64,000 bases of DNA from Apium graveolens. Its lineage: Eukaryota > Streptophyta > Magnoliopsida > Apiales > Apiaceae. The stretch covers positions 93,732,905-93,796,904 of the forward strand of contig NC_133648.1 of assembly GCF_009905375.1 (NCBI RefSeq), read 5' to 3'. The position numbers and the translations under genes were made by a program. The notes under the pieces are model-generated. The model ran no database searches and was not told the origin of the DNA. It worked only from the letters and a program-made list of their open reading frames with translations. Each line of letters opens with the position of its first letter. Position 1 is the first letter of the stretch. Of the stretch, positions 1 through 9,338 are shown piece after piece.

Positions 1-432
1 GAAGCTCCATTCCTTTATGATATGTGCCCGTTTCAACTGTCCAAGCTTAGCCAAACTCTTTTCATACCCCAAACTGTCCATTAACTCTTGTAGAGCTGAT
101 TCCTCCGGTGTTGAAAAAGTACAGCCTTCTGGTAAATGTAAGGCCTTGCGAATTGTACCAGAAGTTACCACATGTTCAGAATCATCCACTTCAAAAACAA
201 TACTGGGAGTACCAGTTGCACCACCATTATCAAAATGCCTAGTCCGCCAAAACGTCAGAACGTGTTGGCTTGAAAAGACTGAAGGCTGGGTCAATGCATA
301 CCCAATTTCACTGTGTGCAAGAAGATCTTGCATAAAATGCAACTCAGACGGAGCTTCAATATGATCGAGAATTGCAGCATAGTTATTTGGAACAAACTTA
401 GCTCCATCAATGATCAAATCCTTAGGTGCCAT
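1..432 (-). CDS. env-like ORF of SIRE element A, N-terminal 144 codons (partial)
   Basis: An uninterrupted reading frame starts at ATG 432 on the minus strand and runs to base 1 without a stop. It begins MAPKDLIIDGAKFVP and reaches KRAHIIKEWSF at the window edge. SIRE retrotransposons are known for an extra ORF downstream of pol, historically called env-like; position, orientation and size fit that ORF. No signal peptide is evident at this N terminus, which is rather acidic and resembles a soluble protein, so a true envelope function is not supported by the visible part. The frame is open although the element's pol is damaged. The C-terminal half of a related ORF appears in SIRE element B at 62766-64000. 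The assignment rests on position and lineage, since no functional motif is recognised. Confidence 0.7.
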   Translation of the reverse strand, partial: MAPKDLIIDGAKFVPNNYAAILDHIEAPSELHFMQDLLAHSEIGYALTQPSVFSSQHVLTFWRTRHFDNGGATGTPSIVFEVDDSEHVVTSGTIRKALHLPEGCTFSTPEESALQELMDSLGYEKSLAKLGQLKRAHIIKEWSF

Positions 433-1154
433 GAGAAAAATCAAAAATTAATGGTGCCTGTTAGGTGTTGGATAAAATGTCTGTATGAAAAACCAACGTC
501 AGGAGATGAGAGATAGTAAAAGCAAAGAAAGAGAGATAAAGTGTAAAAGAAAATAAAAGATTGTATAATCTTCTCTCTCTTACTTATACTTGGTAAAAAA
601 AATAACCGTTGGACACCTGTCAGACATGCAGCAATAATGAATAGTTAATGGGCACGGGAAAACAGTAATCATGACTTATCACATGCAGGTTTTCAAGGAA
701 AAACCATTCCACTTACCCAGTAATCCCATTAATTGAGGTAAGTCAGTTTTAATTCAAAATTTAAACTGTTCCCACTTATTCAGTTATTTTCACTGTAAAA
801 CCAATATTCTGAAAATAAATTTCAAGTGTGAGAATGACCAAAATAAATCAAGGAAACAAGTACTGATATTTTAAGGTCAGAACTTAATTTAAATCAATGA
901 TTAAAATGATCATCAGAACATGGATATTTCAGGATTTAACAGTGCATTTAAATGTGCAAACATCTCAGAGACATAATCTTCTAAAAATAAGAAATTTCAT
1001 TAATATATTAAGAGAATACATTCATGAAATTGAAATTACATCAGAGAATTACAAGACTGTCCTAAGCTTCTAATCCTAACATCAATAGCCTTAGTCCTAG
1101 CTCAAGAAGCAAGGCAAAGCTGACGATGAAGAAAAACAGGAAGAAGAAAATAAG
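433..1154. other. non-coding spacer between small ORF and env-like ORF of SIRE A
   Basis: AT-rich spacer inside SIRE element A. I see no gene. It holds scattered copies of the TCAGAAC motif (near 876 and 913) that is far denser in 1425-2854. Confidence 0.6.
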
Positions 1155-1424
1155 TTATTTCTTCTTCCTACTCTCTACAAAAAGAATAGCGAGTCTGATG
1201 ATTCGCTCTTGCTGGCGGAGAGCTTCCAGTCTTTCCTCCTCCAATCGCTCCAGATGGCGATGGTAGTCCATGTAAAAGAACAGGAGGTGTGTGAGAACCT
1301 CCTGGGGAACCGAGTCCCAAATCTCATCAGGAATGACAGTCACGTGCCATTCCTGCTGCCATCCCTCACGGCTTAACTCCATGTTGAAGGTCTCATAGTT
1401 TAAAAACATATTGTAGTTAACCAT
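1155..1424 (-). CDS. small coiled-coil ORF between pol and env-like ORF (SIRE A)
   Basis: An 89-codon ORF on the minus strand from ATG 1424 to a stop at 1155. The N-terminal half holds a WHVTVIPDEIWDSVPQEV stretch. The C-terminal half is highly charged and predicted helical: a hydrophobic LLFFYMDYHRHLERL segment leads into EEERLEALRQQERI and a basic KKK end. It sits about 1.4 kb after RNase H and 0.7 kb before the env-like ORF. SIRE element B has an ORF in the same position (61195-61502 region) with the same layout: a Pro/Leu-rich segment, then FFGMDVDFEEL, then an EEAEQRRLKAEQ coiled-coil stretch. Known SIRE elements are described with gag-pol and an env-like ORF, so this may be an additional accessory ORF. 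No function can be assigned. The ORF is short, so chance openness is possible. Confidence 0.5.
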   Translation of the reverse strand: MVNYNMFLNYETFNMELSREGWQQEWHVTVIPDEIWDSVPQEVLTHLLFFYMDYHRHLERLEEERLEALRQQERIIRLAILFVESRKKK

Positions 1425-2854
1425 GATGTTGTGTATATGAGGGAAAAGAGACTAAGTGTTTGAGGAAGGGAATAATGTGTAGGCTGATGTGAAGTGGTGG
1501 TTTATATAGGCAGAAGAATGCCAGGAGATGCATGGATAATTTAATGCGGACAGGTAGAAGTAATTCTACCCCGTCTCCCTAGACTGGGAAGATGAAAAAC
1601 AGTCATTGGAAGTGTAAGACAGGGTTTAATGCGCACAAGAAACAAGTAAAAATTACTGTGCATGTACGTGTTCTACTAACCCTAATTAGATTGACTGTTA
1701 ATATTCTATCCAAACATATTCTGATTGAAAAAGGAGACTGTTTCAAATTGTAACCACAAATAAGTCAAGTAAAGGATCAGAATTTAATATCAGAACTTAG
1801 ACTTATATCAGAACTTAACAGTCATCAGAACATGATTTCTTAACTTGAAAAATGAATGCCTATTTCCGTAATTCTTCACCCAAATTCTGATATCGATTCT
1901 TCAGAACTTAATCATCAGAACGTTCAACAGAACCTGTCCTCAGAATTTATGCAATCTGACACATAAACTGTTCATCTACAACAACATGGATCACCACAGA
2001 AATTTTCATCATTCATAGGGAGTGTTAGTGTGTGCATTAAGCTAAATATCAGACAAAAAGTAAAGTCTGATTTACTTCAGAACATCTTAGAAATAAGGCA
2101 TTACTAAAACTTTACTGAAAATCTGTCATTTTTCTGAAGCCTACTATTGAATGAGTTTATGCATGAGTCCACCTCAACTGTCTTGTGCTAATTTTGTGCA
2201 TCTTTTTAAATTCCATTTTGCAGTGGCTTCTCAGTGTAAGTGAGTCACAACTGCTTATCAGAATTTATGCTATTATCAGAGTATTTCTCCAGTAATCATA
2301 GAGTGTGAAAAGTCACCAAGAAAAATATTTATTTGCTTTTCTGATGCATTTTACTTAATACCAGCAATGTACTTGGGTCGTCCCTTCCACATTTTTACTC
2401 TAGATCTCAAAGGAGTACCTGATTTTTATTCCTTGTTTCTTTTCCTTTTTCTTTTGATAAGTGAGGTTTATCAGCACTTAGTACATTTAACAGATTTACT
2501 AGAATCAGAACTTACAAATGAGAAGCATTATTCTAATTTTTGACTTAGTAATAAGATAGACAAAGTAAACTCAACTAAGCTCAATATCAGAATTTGCTTG
2601 TGTCAATAGATTTCCACAGAAATAATTACTTCTAACATGGGATCTCTAGTGTATTGAAGACTACTAGGTCAGCGTCTAGCACAGGTATCCTCATAGGATT
2701 GAATAGTTACATAAACAGATATGTCACTATCAGAGTTTAGAAAGTCACATCAGACAACAGTCAGTACTTAAGCAATTTTCAATTAAGCACAAAATACACA
2801 AAGAGAGTAATTTCTGTAAATACTGAGCATAAAGTTTGATACATCAGAACAAAA
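1425..2854. repeat. SIRE A 3' non-coding region rich in ATCAGAACTT-like motifs
   Basis: No ORF is recognised. On the plus strand the words ATCAGAACTT, ATCAGAATTT and close variants recur many times, for example near 1783, 1799, 1817, 1832, 1900, 1915, 1943, 2258, 2503, 2586 and 2730. They are dispersed singly and in pairs, not in tandem. Read in the element's own direction they are AAGTTCTGAT. The same word also occurs in coding Ser/Asp-rich DNA at 4620-4690. Sireviruses are known for conserved short repeated motifs in non-coding DNA; whether this one is the same class is inference. Confidence 0.65.
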
Positions 2855-3361
2855 CTAAGCAGATTTAGAGAAAGAACCTGAAACCATTCCAAGTTCATTT
2901 ACCAATTCTGTAAAATTAGCTTCACATAGTGGTTTTGTGAAGATATCTGCTAGTTGTTGATCTGTTGGAACAAAGTGAAATTCCACTGTACCATCATCCA
3001 TATGTTCCCTTATGAAGTAGTACCTAATGCTGATGTGCTTTGTCATTGAGTGTTGAACTGGATTACCTGTCATAGCAATAGCACTTTGATTATCACAGTA
3101 AATAGGGATTTTAAAATATGTTAACCCATAATCCAGTAACTGATTCTTCATCCAAAGAATTTGTGCACAACAGCTTCCTGCAGTAATGTACTCTGCTTCT
3201 GCAGTTGATTTGGAAATTGACTTTTGTTTCTTGCTAAACCAAGAAACCAATCTGCCTCCAAGAAATTGGCAGCTTCTACTTGTGCTTTTCCTATCAATTT
3301 TGCAACCTGCAAAATCTGCATCTGAGTAACCTATTAGTTTAAAATCTGATTCTCTAGGATA
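2855..3361 (-). pseudogene. RNase H domain of SIRE A pol
   Basis: The minus-strand translation shows the copia RNase H signature SISKSTAEAEYITA followed by QILWMKNQLLDYG, then DNQSAIAM, HISIRYYFIREH and a terminal DIFTKPL. It is separated from the RT frame upstream only by an in-frame TGA next to 3361 (normally a Trp codon in the LGLWYP context). It ends at a normal-looking stop at 2855, giving the expected copia pol C terminus. Its function would be removal of the RNA strand during reverse transcription. It belongs to the same polyprotein as the integrase and RT pieces. The homologous codon in SIRE B carries the same TGA. Confidence 0.9.
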
Positions 3362-4300
3362 TCACAATCCCAGATCAGCTGTTCCCTTAAGATATTTGAA
3401 AATCCTTTTCACAGCTGTTAAGTGAGGTTCTCTTGGATCTGCTTGAAATCTTGCACAAAGACAGGTAGCATACATGATATCAGGTCTACTAGCAGTTAGA
3501 TAGAGTAGAGAGCCAATCATACCTCTATAATCAGTAATATCTACTGATTTACCAGTATCCTTATCTAGTTTTGTTGCAGTGGCCATGGGAGTGGATGCAC
3601 TTGAACAATCTTGCATTCCAAATTTCTTCAGCAAATTTCTGGTGTACTTGGTTTGACAAATAAAAGTGCCTTCTTCATTCTGCTTGACTTGAAGGCCCAG
3701 AAAATAGCTAAGTTCCCCCATCATACTCATTTGATATCTTGACTGCATCAGTTTGGCAAAAATCTTGCAAAGTCTGTCATTTGTAGAACCAAAGATGATA
3801 TCATCAACATATATCTGAACCAGAAGTAAGTCCTTTCCATGGTTGAGGTAGAATAGTGTTTTGTCTATAGTTCCTCTATTAAATCCACTTTCCAGAAGAA
3901 ACTGAGCTAAAGTCTCATACCATGCTCTTGGAGCTTGCTTAAGGCCATATAGTGCTTTATCAAGCTTGTAGACATAATCTAGATATTTGGAATCTACAAA
4001 GCCTGGAGGTTGTTCAACATATACTTCCTCCTCCAATTCTCCATTGAGAAAAGCACTTTTCACATCCATTTGAAAGATAGTAAACTTTTTGTGAGCAACA
4101 TAAGCCAAAAATATCCTTATGGCTTCCAATCTAGCAACTGGTGCAAATGTTTCATCATAATCAATTCCCTCCTATTGAGAATATCCTTTTGCAACCAACC
4201 TTGCCTTATTCCTTGTAATTATGGCATCACTATCAGTTTTGTTTCTGAATACCCACTTTGTACCAACAACAAATCTGTTCTTTGGTCTTGGCACTAGGGT
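3362..4300 (-). pseudogene. reverse transcriptase domain of SIRE A pol
   Basis: Contains the copia RT blocks in order: KWVFRNK, the [12 protein letters not shown] region, [34 protein letters not shown] and the catalytic [10 protein letters not shown], then [11 protein letters not shown] and SRPDIMYA. Frame is continuous with integrase upstream. Two in-frame TAG stops lie near 4298-4300 and near 4172, both explainable as single transitions from Trp or Gln codons. The catalytic YVDD aspartates are intact, unlike in SIRE B, where this stretch is deleted. An enzyme could not be made from this copy without reading through the stops. Confidence 0.93.
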
Positions 4301-5800
4301 CTAGACTTTATTTCTTTCAAATTCATTTAACTCTTCCTGCATTGCTTGCACCCAATCAGCATCTTGAAGAGCTTCTTCCACTTTCTTTGGTTCAGTCTGA
4401 GAAAGAAAAGAATTGTAAAGACATTCACTTGAAGTAGCTGTTCTAGTTCTGACACCTGCATCAGGATTTCCAATAATTAAGTCAGGTGTATGTGATTTGG
4501 TCCACTTCCTTACAGATGGAAGGTTTTCTCTAGAACTGGATGCTCCCCCATGATCCATGGTATCTTCATCAACATTTTCTGATGCTCCCCCTGAAACTAT
4601 GCTCTCTGACTTGGATCCTTCAGAATTTAGATTTTCAGAACTATCAGAGCTTGGCTTATCAGAACTTGATGAATCAGAACTTGAAGAGCCAGATGTATGT
4701 TCCGATGCTTCTTGAGATGTGATTGTATCTTGAATATGCCCCCCCTGCATAGGTGCATCTTCTTTTGGCGTAGTCACCACAGTTTCAATAACATCAGAGT
4801 TTAATCCATCAGAGTTTGCAGTATCAGGATTTAGACTGTCAGGATTTTCAGTATCAGAATTTAAGTCTTCATTTTCAAATCTCAGCTGATCATGATCATT
4901 GAAATCTTCAAATCCAGTAATCTTCTTATCATCAAAAGAGACATTGATAGATTCCATGACCACTCTTGTTCTCAAGTTATAGACTCTGAAGGCTTTTGTG
5001 GAAAGTGGATATCCAACAAAGATTCCTTCATCAGCTTTTAGATCAAATTTGGATAGCTGTTCAGGATGAGTCTTAAGAACAAAACACTTGCATCCAAATA
5101 CATGAAAATACTTCAGATTTGGCTTCTTTTTCTTCACCATCTCATATGGTGTCTTTCCTTGCTTGTTAATGAGTGTTGCATTCTGAGTAAAACAAGTAGT
5201 CTACACAGCTTCAGCCCAGAAATAGGTTGGAAGCTTTGCTTCATCAAGCATTGTACGTGCAACTTCAATAAGAGTTCTATTTTTTCTTTCAACAAATCCA
5301 TTTTGCTGTGGAGTTCCAGGAGCAGAGAATTCCTGCTTGATTTCATGGTTTTTGCAGAACTCTTCCATTATCAAATTCTTGAACTCAGTATCATTATCAC
5401 TCCTTATTATTTTCACAGAATCTTTGACCAATTTATCCAGTTGCCTGACATGATCAATCAAGATAGATGCAGTTTCACTTTTTATGTGCAAGAAATACAC
5501 CCATGTGTATCTGGTAAACTCATCCACTATGACCATAGCATATTTCTTCTTTACAATATACATGACATTTACTGGACCAAATAGATTAACATGTAGAAGG
5601 TGATAAGGCTCAAGAATTGATGATTCAGTCTTGCTCTTGAATGAAGATTTCCTTTGTTTGGCCTTCTGACAAGAATCACAAAGGCCATCAGGAGCAAATA
5701 CTGACTTTGGCAGTCCTCTCACAAGATCTTTCTTGACTAGTTCATTTATATTATTGAAATTTAAATGAGAGTTTCTTGTGCCAATTCCAGCTTTCTTCAA
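4301..5800 (-). pseudogene. integrase domain and Ser-rich linker of SIRE A pol
   Basis: The integrase begins with the end of an HHCC zinc module (LCDSCQKAKQ) and continues into the DDE core. The first acidic position reads HVNLFGPV at codon 5585-5587, where SIRE B and the family have Asp, so the first catalytic residue is changed to Asn. The second region reads IIRSDNDTEF and the Glu lies in GTPQQNGFVERKNRT. A TAG stop in the FWAEAV context near 5198-5200 breaks the frame. Downstream is the conserved YFHVFGCKCFVL and EGIFVGYP region, then a Ser/Asp/Glu-rich linker (about 4930-4560) before RT. The frame is shifted relative to protease by an apparent 2-nt contraction of a TC run near 5766-5772. 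Confidence 0.92.
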
Positions 5801-6215
5801 TTGATGCTCTACTCATCAGACAAATTGCAGAACCATCAATACTTGTTGAAAGCTTGGTTTCATAGATGTTACCACGCCTGTATCCTTTCAGAACAACTTT
5901 TCCTATAGATTTACTTACTACTTCACAGTGTTCTTCAAAGAAATCCACATGATAACCTCTGTCACGGATTTGACTGACACTGAGCAGATTGTGTTTAAGT
6001 CCTGAGACCAGAGCTACTTCCTTAATGATGACATTCCCAAGATTGATATTGCCATATCCCAATGTTTTTCCAATGTTGCCATCTCCATAAGAAACACTTG
6101 GGCCAGCCTTCTCCACAAAATCTGATAGCATGGCTTTATTTCTAGTCATATGTCCTGAACATCCACTGTCCAGAACTAGGATGTTTTTCCTGTTGCCCTG
6201 CAGTCACAAAGACCA
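5751..6215 (-). pseudogene. aspartic protease and pre-integrase region of SIRE A
   Basis: The catalytic motif LDSGCSGHMT lies near 6175-6145. It is followed by VSYGDGNIGKTLGYG and the LLSVSQI motif typical of copia protease to GAG-pre-integrase linkers, then SWNWHKKLS, the start of the zinc-binding region of integrase. The frame is the same as gag. Two stops (TAG 6216-6218 and a TGA near 6207) separate gag from protease. The frame then runs out through a small deletion near 5766-5772 that shifts reading before the integrase core. Confidence 0.9.
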
Positions 6216-8555
6216 CTAATGATTAGTTTTAAGGACCAAGACATGCTTGGATCCTTTGGCCTTATTAAGTCTATTAACATTTACAGCGGATTTAGCATCA
6301 GAGTTTATGTTAACATTTTTCCTATCAGAATTTATACTATCAGACTTTGAATCAGAAATTACATTAGAAGAAACAATGGTAACTTTCTTTAAAGAAGGTT
6401 TTATTTGATAATAATCATAGTACAAACTATGATATTCCTTACAAGTATAAATGGAATGCCATAAACTACCACAATGAAAACAAGGATTTTGTGGCTTATA
6501 TCTAACAGACTGACTCTTAACTCCTGACTTTGAAGGTAAGGAGTTTATGTTCTTATTCTTCCTGCAAAAAGAAGCCAGATGGTTAGAACTTCCACAGTTA
6601 TGACATGTTTTTCTAGGAGCATCAGGAACAGGCTTATAATCATTGCTTTTATTTACACCTTCCTTTCCATTCCTATTTTTCCTAGGTGATTTTACCTTGT
6701 TTGCATTCTTAACTTCTTTCAGCTTATACTTAAGCTGCTTCTTTGTCATTAAGCCTACGTTTACTTCAGTTGTCTTTTCCTATTTTAGTTTGTCAGAAGT
6801 TAATTCCTTCTTAACTTCTGATTTCTCAGTATCAGACTTTACAGCTACAAACTTAACAGGTTTTAACTTTGGCTTTTGTTTAACAACTACAGGCTTAATA
6901 TCTACAGTTCCTTTATCATTCTTATTCTCTCCATAATCTAAGCCCTCTTTCCAGTTTTCACTACTTAACAAATTCTGAGTTGTTCTACCAGAGTTAATCC
7001 AAGTCCTGATAATCTCTCTTTCCTTTTCTAACTCAGCTTTTAGAGATTCATTCATTTTAAGAACTTCATCCCTTACATAGAAAGCATCATCTCTATCTTT
7101 CTGAGTTTGATAAAACATGACTAACTCTTTTTCTAAATAATCATTCCTCTTTTTGCAAGCAATATTTTCAGAAGTTAATCTTTCACATGTTAAAGTTTGA
7201 TCTCTATAACTAATGAACATGGTTTTAAGATATCTTCTCAACTCATTAATATCATCAGTATGAAAGGCATAAGTAGTTTGAGGTACCTTTAATTCAGCAG
7301 CTTCAGAACTGCTTTCAGCACTTGCCTTATCAGCATTTGCCATCAGGGCATAATTCTCCTCACTTTCAGAATCTGAGGTGTCTGTCCAGCTTTTCTTCTT
7401 TGTGACAAGAGCCTTGCCTTTGTCACTCTTTACTTTCTTGCAATCAGGAGATATGTGGCCTTTCTCACCACAGTTGTAGCATTTGACATTTGTATAATCT
7501 CCTCTGTCAGACTTTCCTCCTCTGACCTCAGATTTTCTGAAATTCTTCTTATTAGAACTTGCGCCTTTTCTGGAAAACTTCTTTCCCTTCCTAAACTTCT
7601 TGTATGCAATCTTTGTGATTTCTTTCACCATAAGAGCACACAGCTTCATCATCTCTTCATCAGCATCCGTCTCGGGCAAGCTTTCAGATTCTGAGTCATC
7701 ATCACTTTCAGAACTTGATGACTCGGTATCAGACTTTGTGAAGAGAGCTTTACCCTTGTCTTTCCTTGAGGTAGCTGCCTTGGGGGATTTTTCTTCAGCC
7801 TTAAGAGCAACTGTCCTTGACTTTCCTCTTTTCCTCTTGCTTCTTTGTTCCATCTCAAGTTCATGAGTCTTGAGCATTCCATAAATTTCATCAAGAGTTG
7901 TTTCATCAAGATTATAGTTGTCTCTTATTGTTGTTGCCTTCAAATCCCAGCTTTCAGGAAGAGCCAACAGGAATTTAAGGTTTGAATCTTCAAGATCATA
8001 CTCCTTATCAACCAGTGACAGATTATTCAAGAGTTTGACAAATCTATCATATAAATCAGTCAATGACTCATTAGCCTTTGAGTCAAAGTGTTCATACTCT
8101 TGAGTGAGTATTGTATTCCCATTCTTCTTAATCGTATCCGTTCCCTGACATCTTGTTTCCAAGGCATCCCATATCTCCTTTGCAGTCTTGCAGTTTATTA
8201 CCCTGTTTGACATTACATTATCAATAGCACTATGCAGTAAGTGTCGTACCTTAGCATCCTTAGCAATTGATGCGATATCTTCAGCAGTGTAATCACTCTT
8301 CTCCTTTGGTACAGACTTTGCTGCTTCACCTGCAACTGCAACTGCGAGCTTGGTTGGTTTGTGAGGCCCTTCCTTGATTCTATCAAGATATTCTGGATCT
8401 GTGGCTTCCAGAAACATGGTCATCCTCACCTTCCATATGGGATATTCAGATGGTCTCAATATGGGAACTCTAATAGTCTCATATCGGCTTTGAATTTGTG
8501 TCTTTGGAGGTTCTTCAGCTCTGGTGGGCTTAGTTGGAGTTTCTACTTCAGACAT
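6216..8555 (-). pseudogene. gag (nucleocapsid/capsid) polyprotein of SIRE A
   Basis: The gag ORF starts at ATG 8555, 43 nt inside the primer site, with MSEVETPTKPTRAEEPPK. It carries the copia gag capsid region (SEYPIWKVRMTMFLEA, AKEIWDALE, LKFLLALPESW, THELEME) and a CCHC zinc knuckle CYNCGEKGHISPDC at about residues 357-370. A TAG at 6780-6782 ends the 591-codon part, but the same frame continues to 6216 with two further knuckles, CHNCGSSNHLASFC and CFHCGSLWHSIYTC. Three zinc knuckles plus long coiled-coil segments (around 7000-7200) make this gag large, as in SIRE elements. Gag packages the RNA into cytoplasmic particles. Whether TAG 6780 is decay or a real gag terminus is uncertain; decay is more likely because homology continues. 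Confidence 0.9.
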
Positions 8556-8597
8556 GATTGTTTTTGGATCTTAAACTATTTGTGTGTTAACAGATAG

Positions 8598-8609
8598 GCT
8601 CTGATACCA
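8598..8609 (-). promoter_or_regulatory. primer binding site, tRNA-iMet type (SIRE A)
   Basis: The minus strand reads TGGTATCAGAGC two bases inside the LTR. This is the standard complement to the 3' end of initiator tRNA-Met used by copia elements. Confidence 0.9.
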
Positions 8610-8611
8610 CT

Positions 8612-9217
8612 TGTTAGGTCACACACACTATAGATGGGGGGTGAATACAGTGTATAGCACAATCAAATCGAACTTTAATAACTCAAGTAACAGAAAATAA
8701 ACTTTATTCAAAACAATAAACTCTGTTACAGTATGGAATTGTCCTCTCTTAGTGATGAATAAATATCACGAGAGCTGCTAGGGTTACAATAAATAATCTT
8801 CTCGATATGATAACACTTATAGTGTAAACCTTATGTCTGTGTTTATATACTACACAGTTACAAGATAATCGCTAATTGATATGGAATATAATTCTTCTTC
8901 CTAAAATATATCAATCAGATATCTTTTCTTCCAAGTATTCTATTCTTCATAGAATTCCTTCTTCATTCATATCTCTTCTTATGTTTATCTCGATCTTCTC
9001 TTCCTGTGAATTAGTTGCCTTCCTTATCTGAACATTTCCTTTAAGTCCTGATATTATCTTCTGATAAATATCTTCTAAACCTTAAGTACTGATGACTTAA
9101 GTTCTGACTTCAGTATAAGTGATGATTTCAGTTAAGTACTGATTTGTCCTGTTTAAGTAAGATCTGTAAACTAAACATAAATCACATTAGTCATGACATT
9201 ATCAAATATATCTAACA
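8612..9217 (-). repeat. 5' LTR of SIRE A
   Basis: A 606-bp LTR bounded by TGTTAG and CTAACA (inverted terminal hexamers), with the primer site immediately inside. On the minus strand it holds ATCAGTACTT-type words (plus-strand view near 9085-9150: AAGTACTGAT, AAGTTCTGAC). The outer end abuts the SINE at 9218; the candidate target-site copy is GTTGA (9218-9222), not testable because the other end is outside the window. Confidence 0.85.
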
Positions 9218-9338
9218 GTTGATTCAGTTGATTAAAGTGGGGATAACTATCATCTTGGTCACAGGTTTGAATCCCACGGGAGGAGAATGCGGTTTACCTT
9301 GGTTCACGTGCTTTGCACGCTATTGCGTGAGCCCGTAG
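9218..9338 (+). mobile_element. tRNA-derived SINE, 5' part (interrupted)
   Basis: The start resembles a tRNA with an A-box-like TGATTCAGTTGATTAAAGTG and, about 30 bases on, a B box GGTTTGAATCC, the internal pol III promoter of tRNA-derived SINEs. The body continues to CGTAG at 9334-9338, the target site of the Tekay insertion, and resumes at 23434. The 5' end is cut or closely abutted by SIRE A at 9217. Confidence 0.75.

Larger units (their letters stand above)
1..9217 (-). mobile_element. SIRE-type Ty1/copia LTR retrotransposon A (3' part outside window)
   Basis: Read on the minus strand the order is 5' LTR (9217-8612), tRNA-iMet primer site (8609-8598), gag, protease, integrase, RT, RNase H, a long non-coding stretch, a small ORF, and an env-like ORF that leaves the window at base 1. 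Copia domain order (integrase before RT) is direct evidence of Ty1/copia. The large multi-knuckle gag and the extra ORFs after pol are typical of the SIRE lineage. Gag and protease share one frame; integrase to RNase H share another, so the whole gag-pol carries one frameshift plus about seven in-frame stops. The stops fit TGG or CAG codons changed by G-to-A or C-to-T transitions, as expected for a methylated, silenced copy. The 3' LTR is not in the window. Confidence 0.93.

Noticed and set aside
4010..5584. plus-strand ORFs opposite SIRE A pol
   Set aside because: Antisense shadows of the integrase, linker and RT domains.
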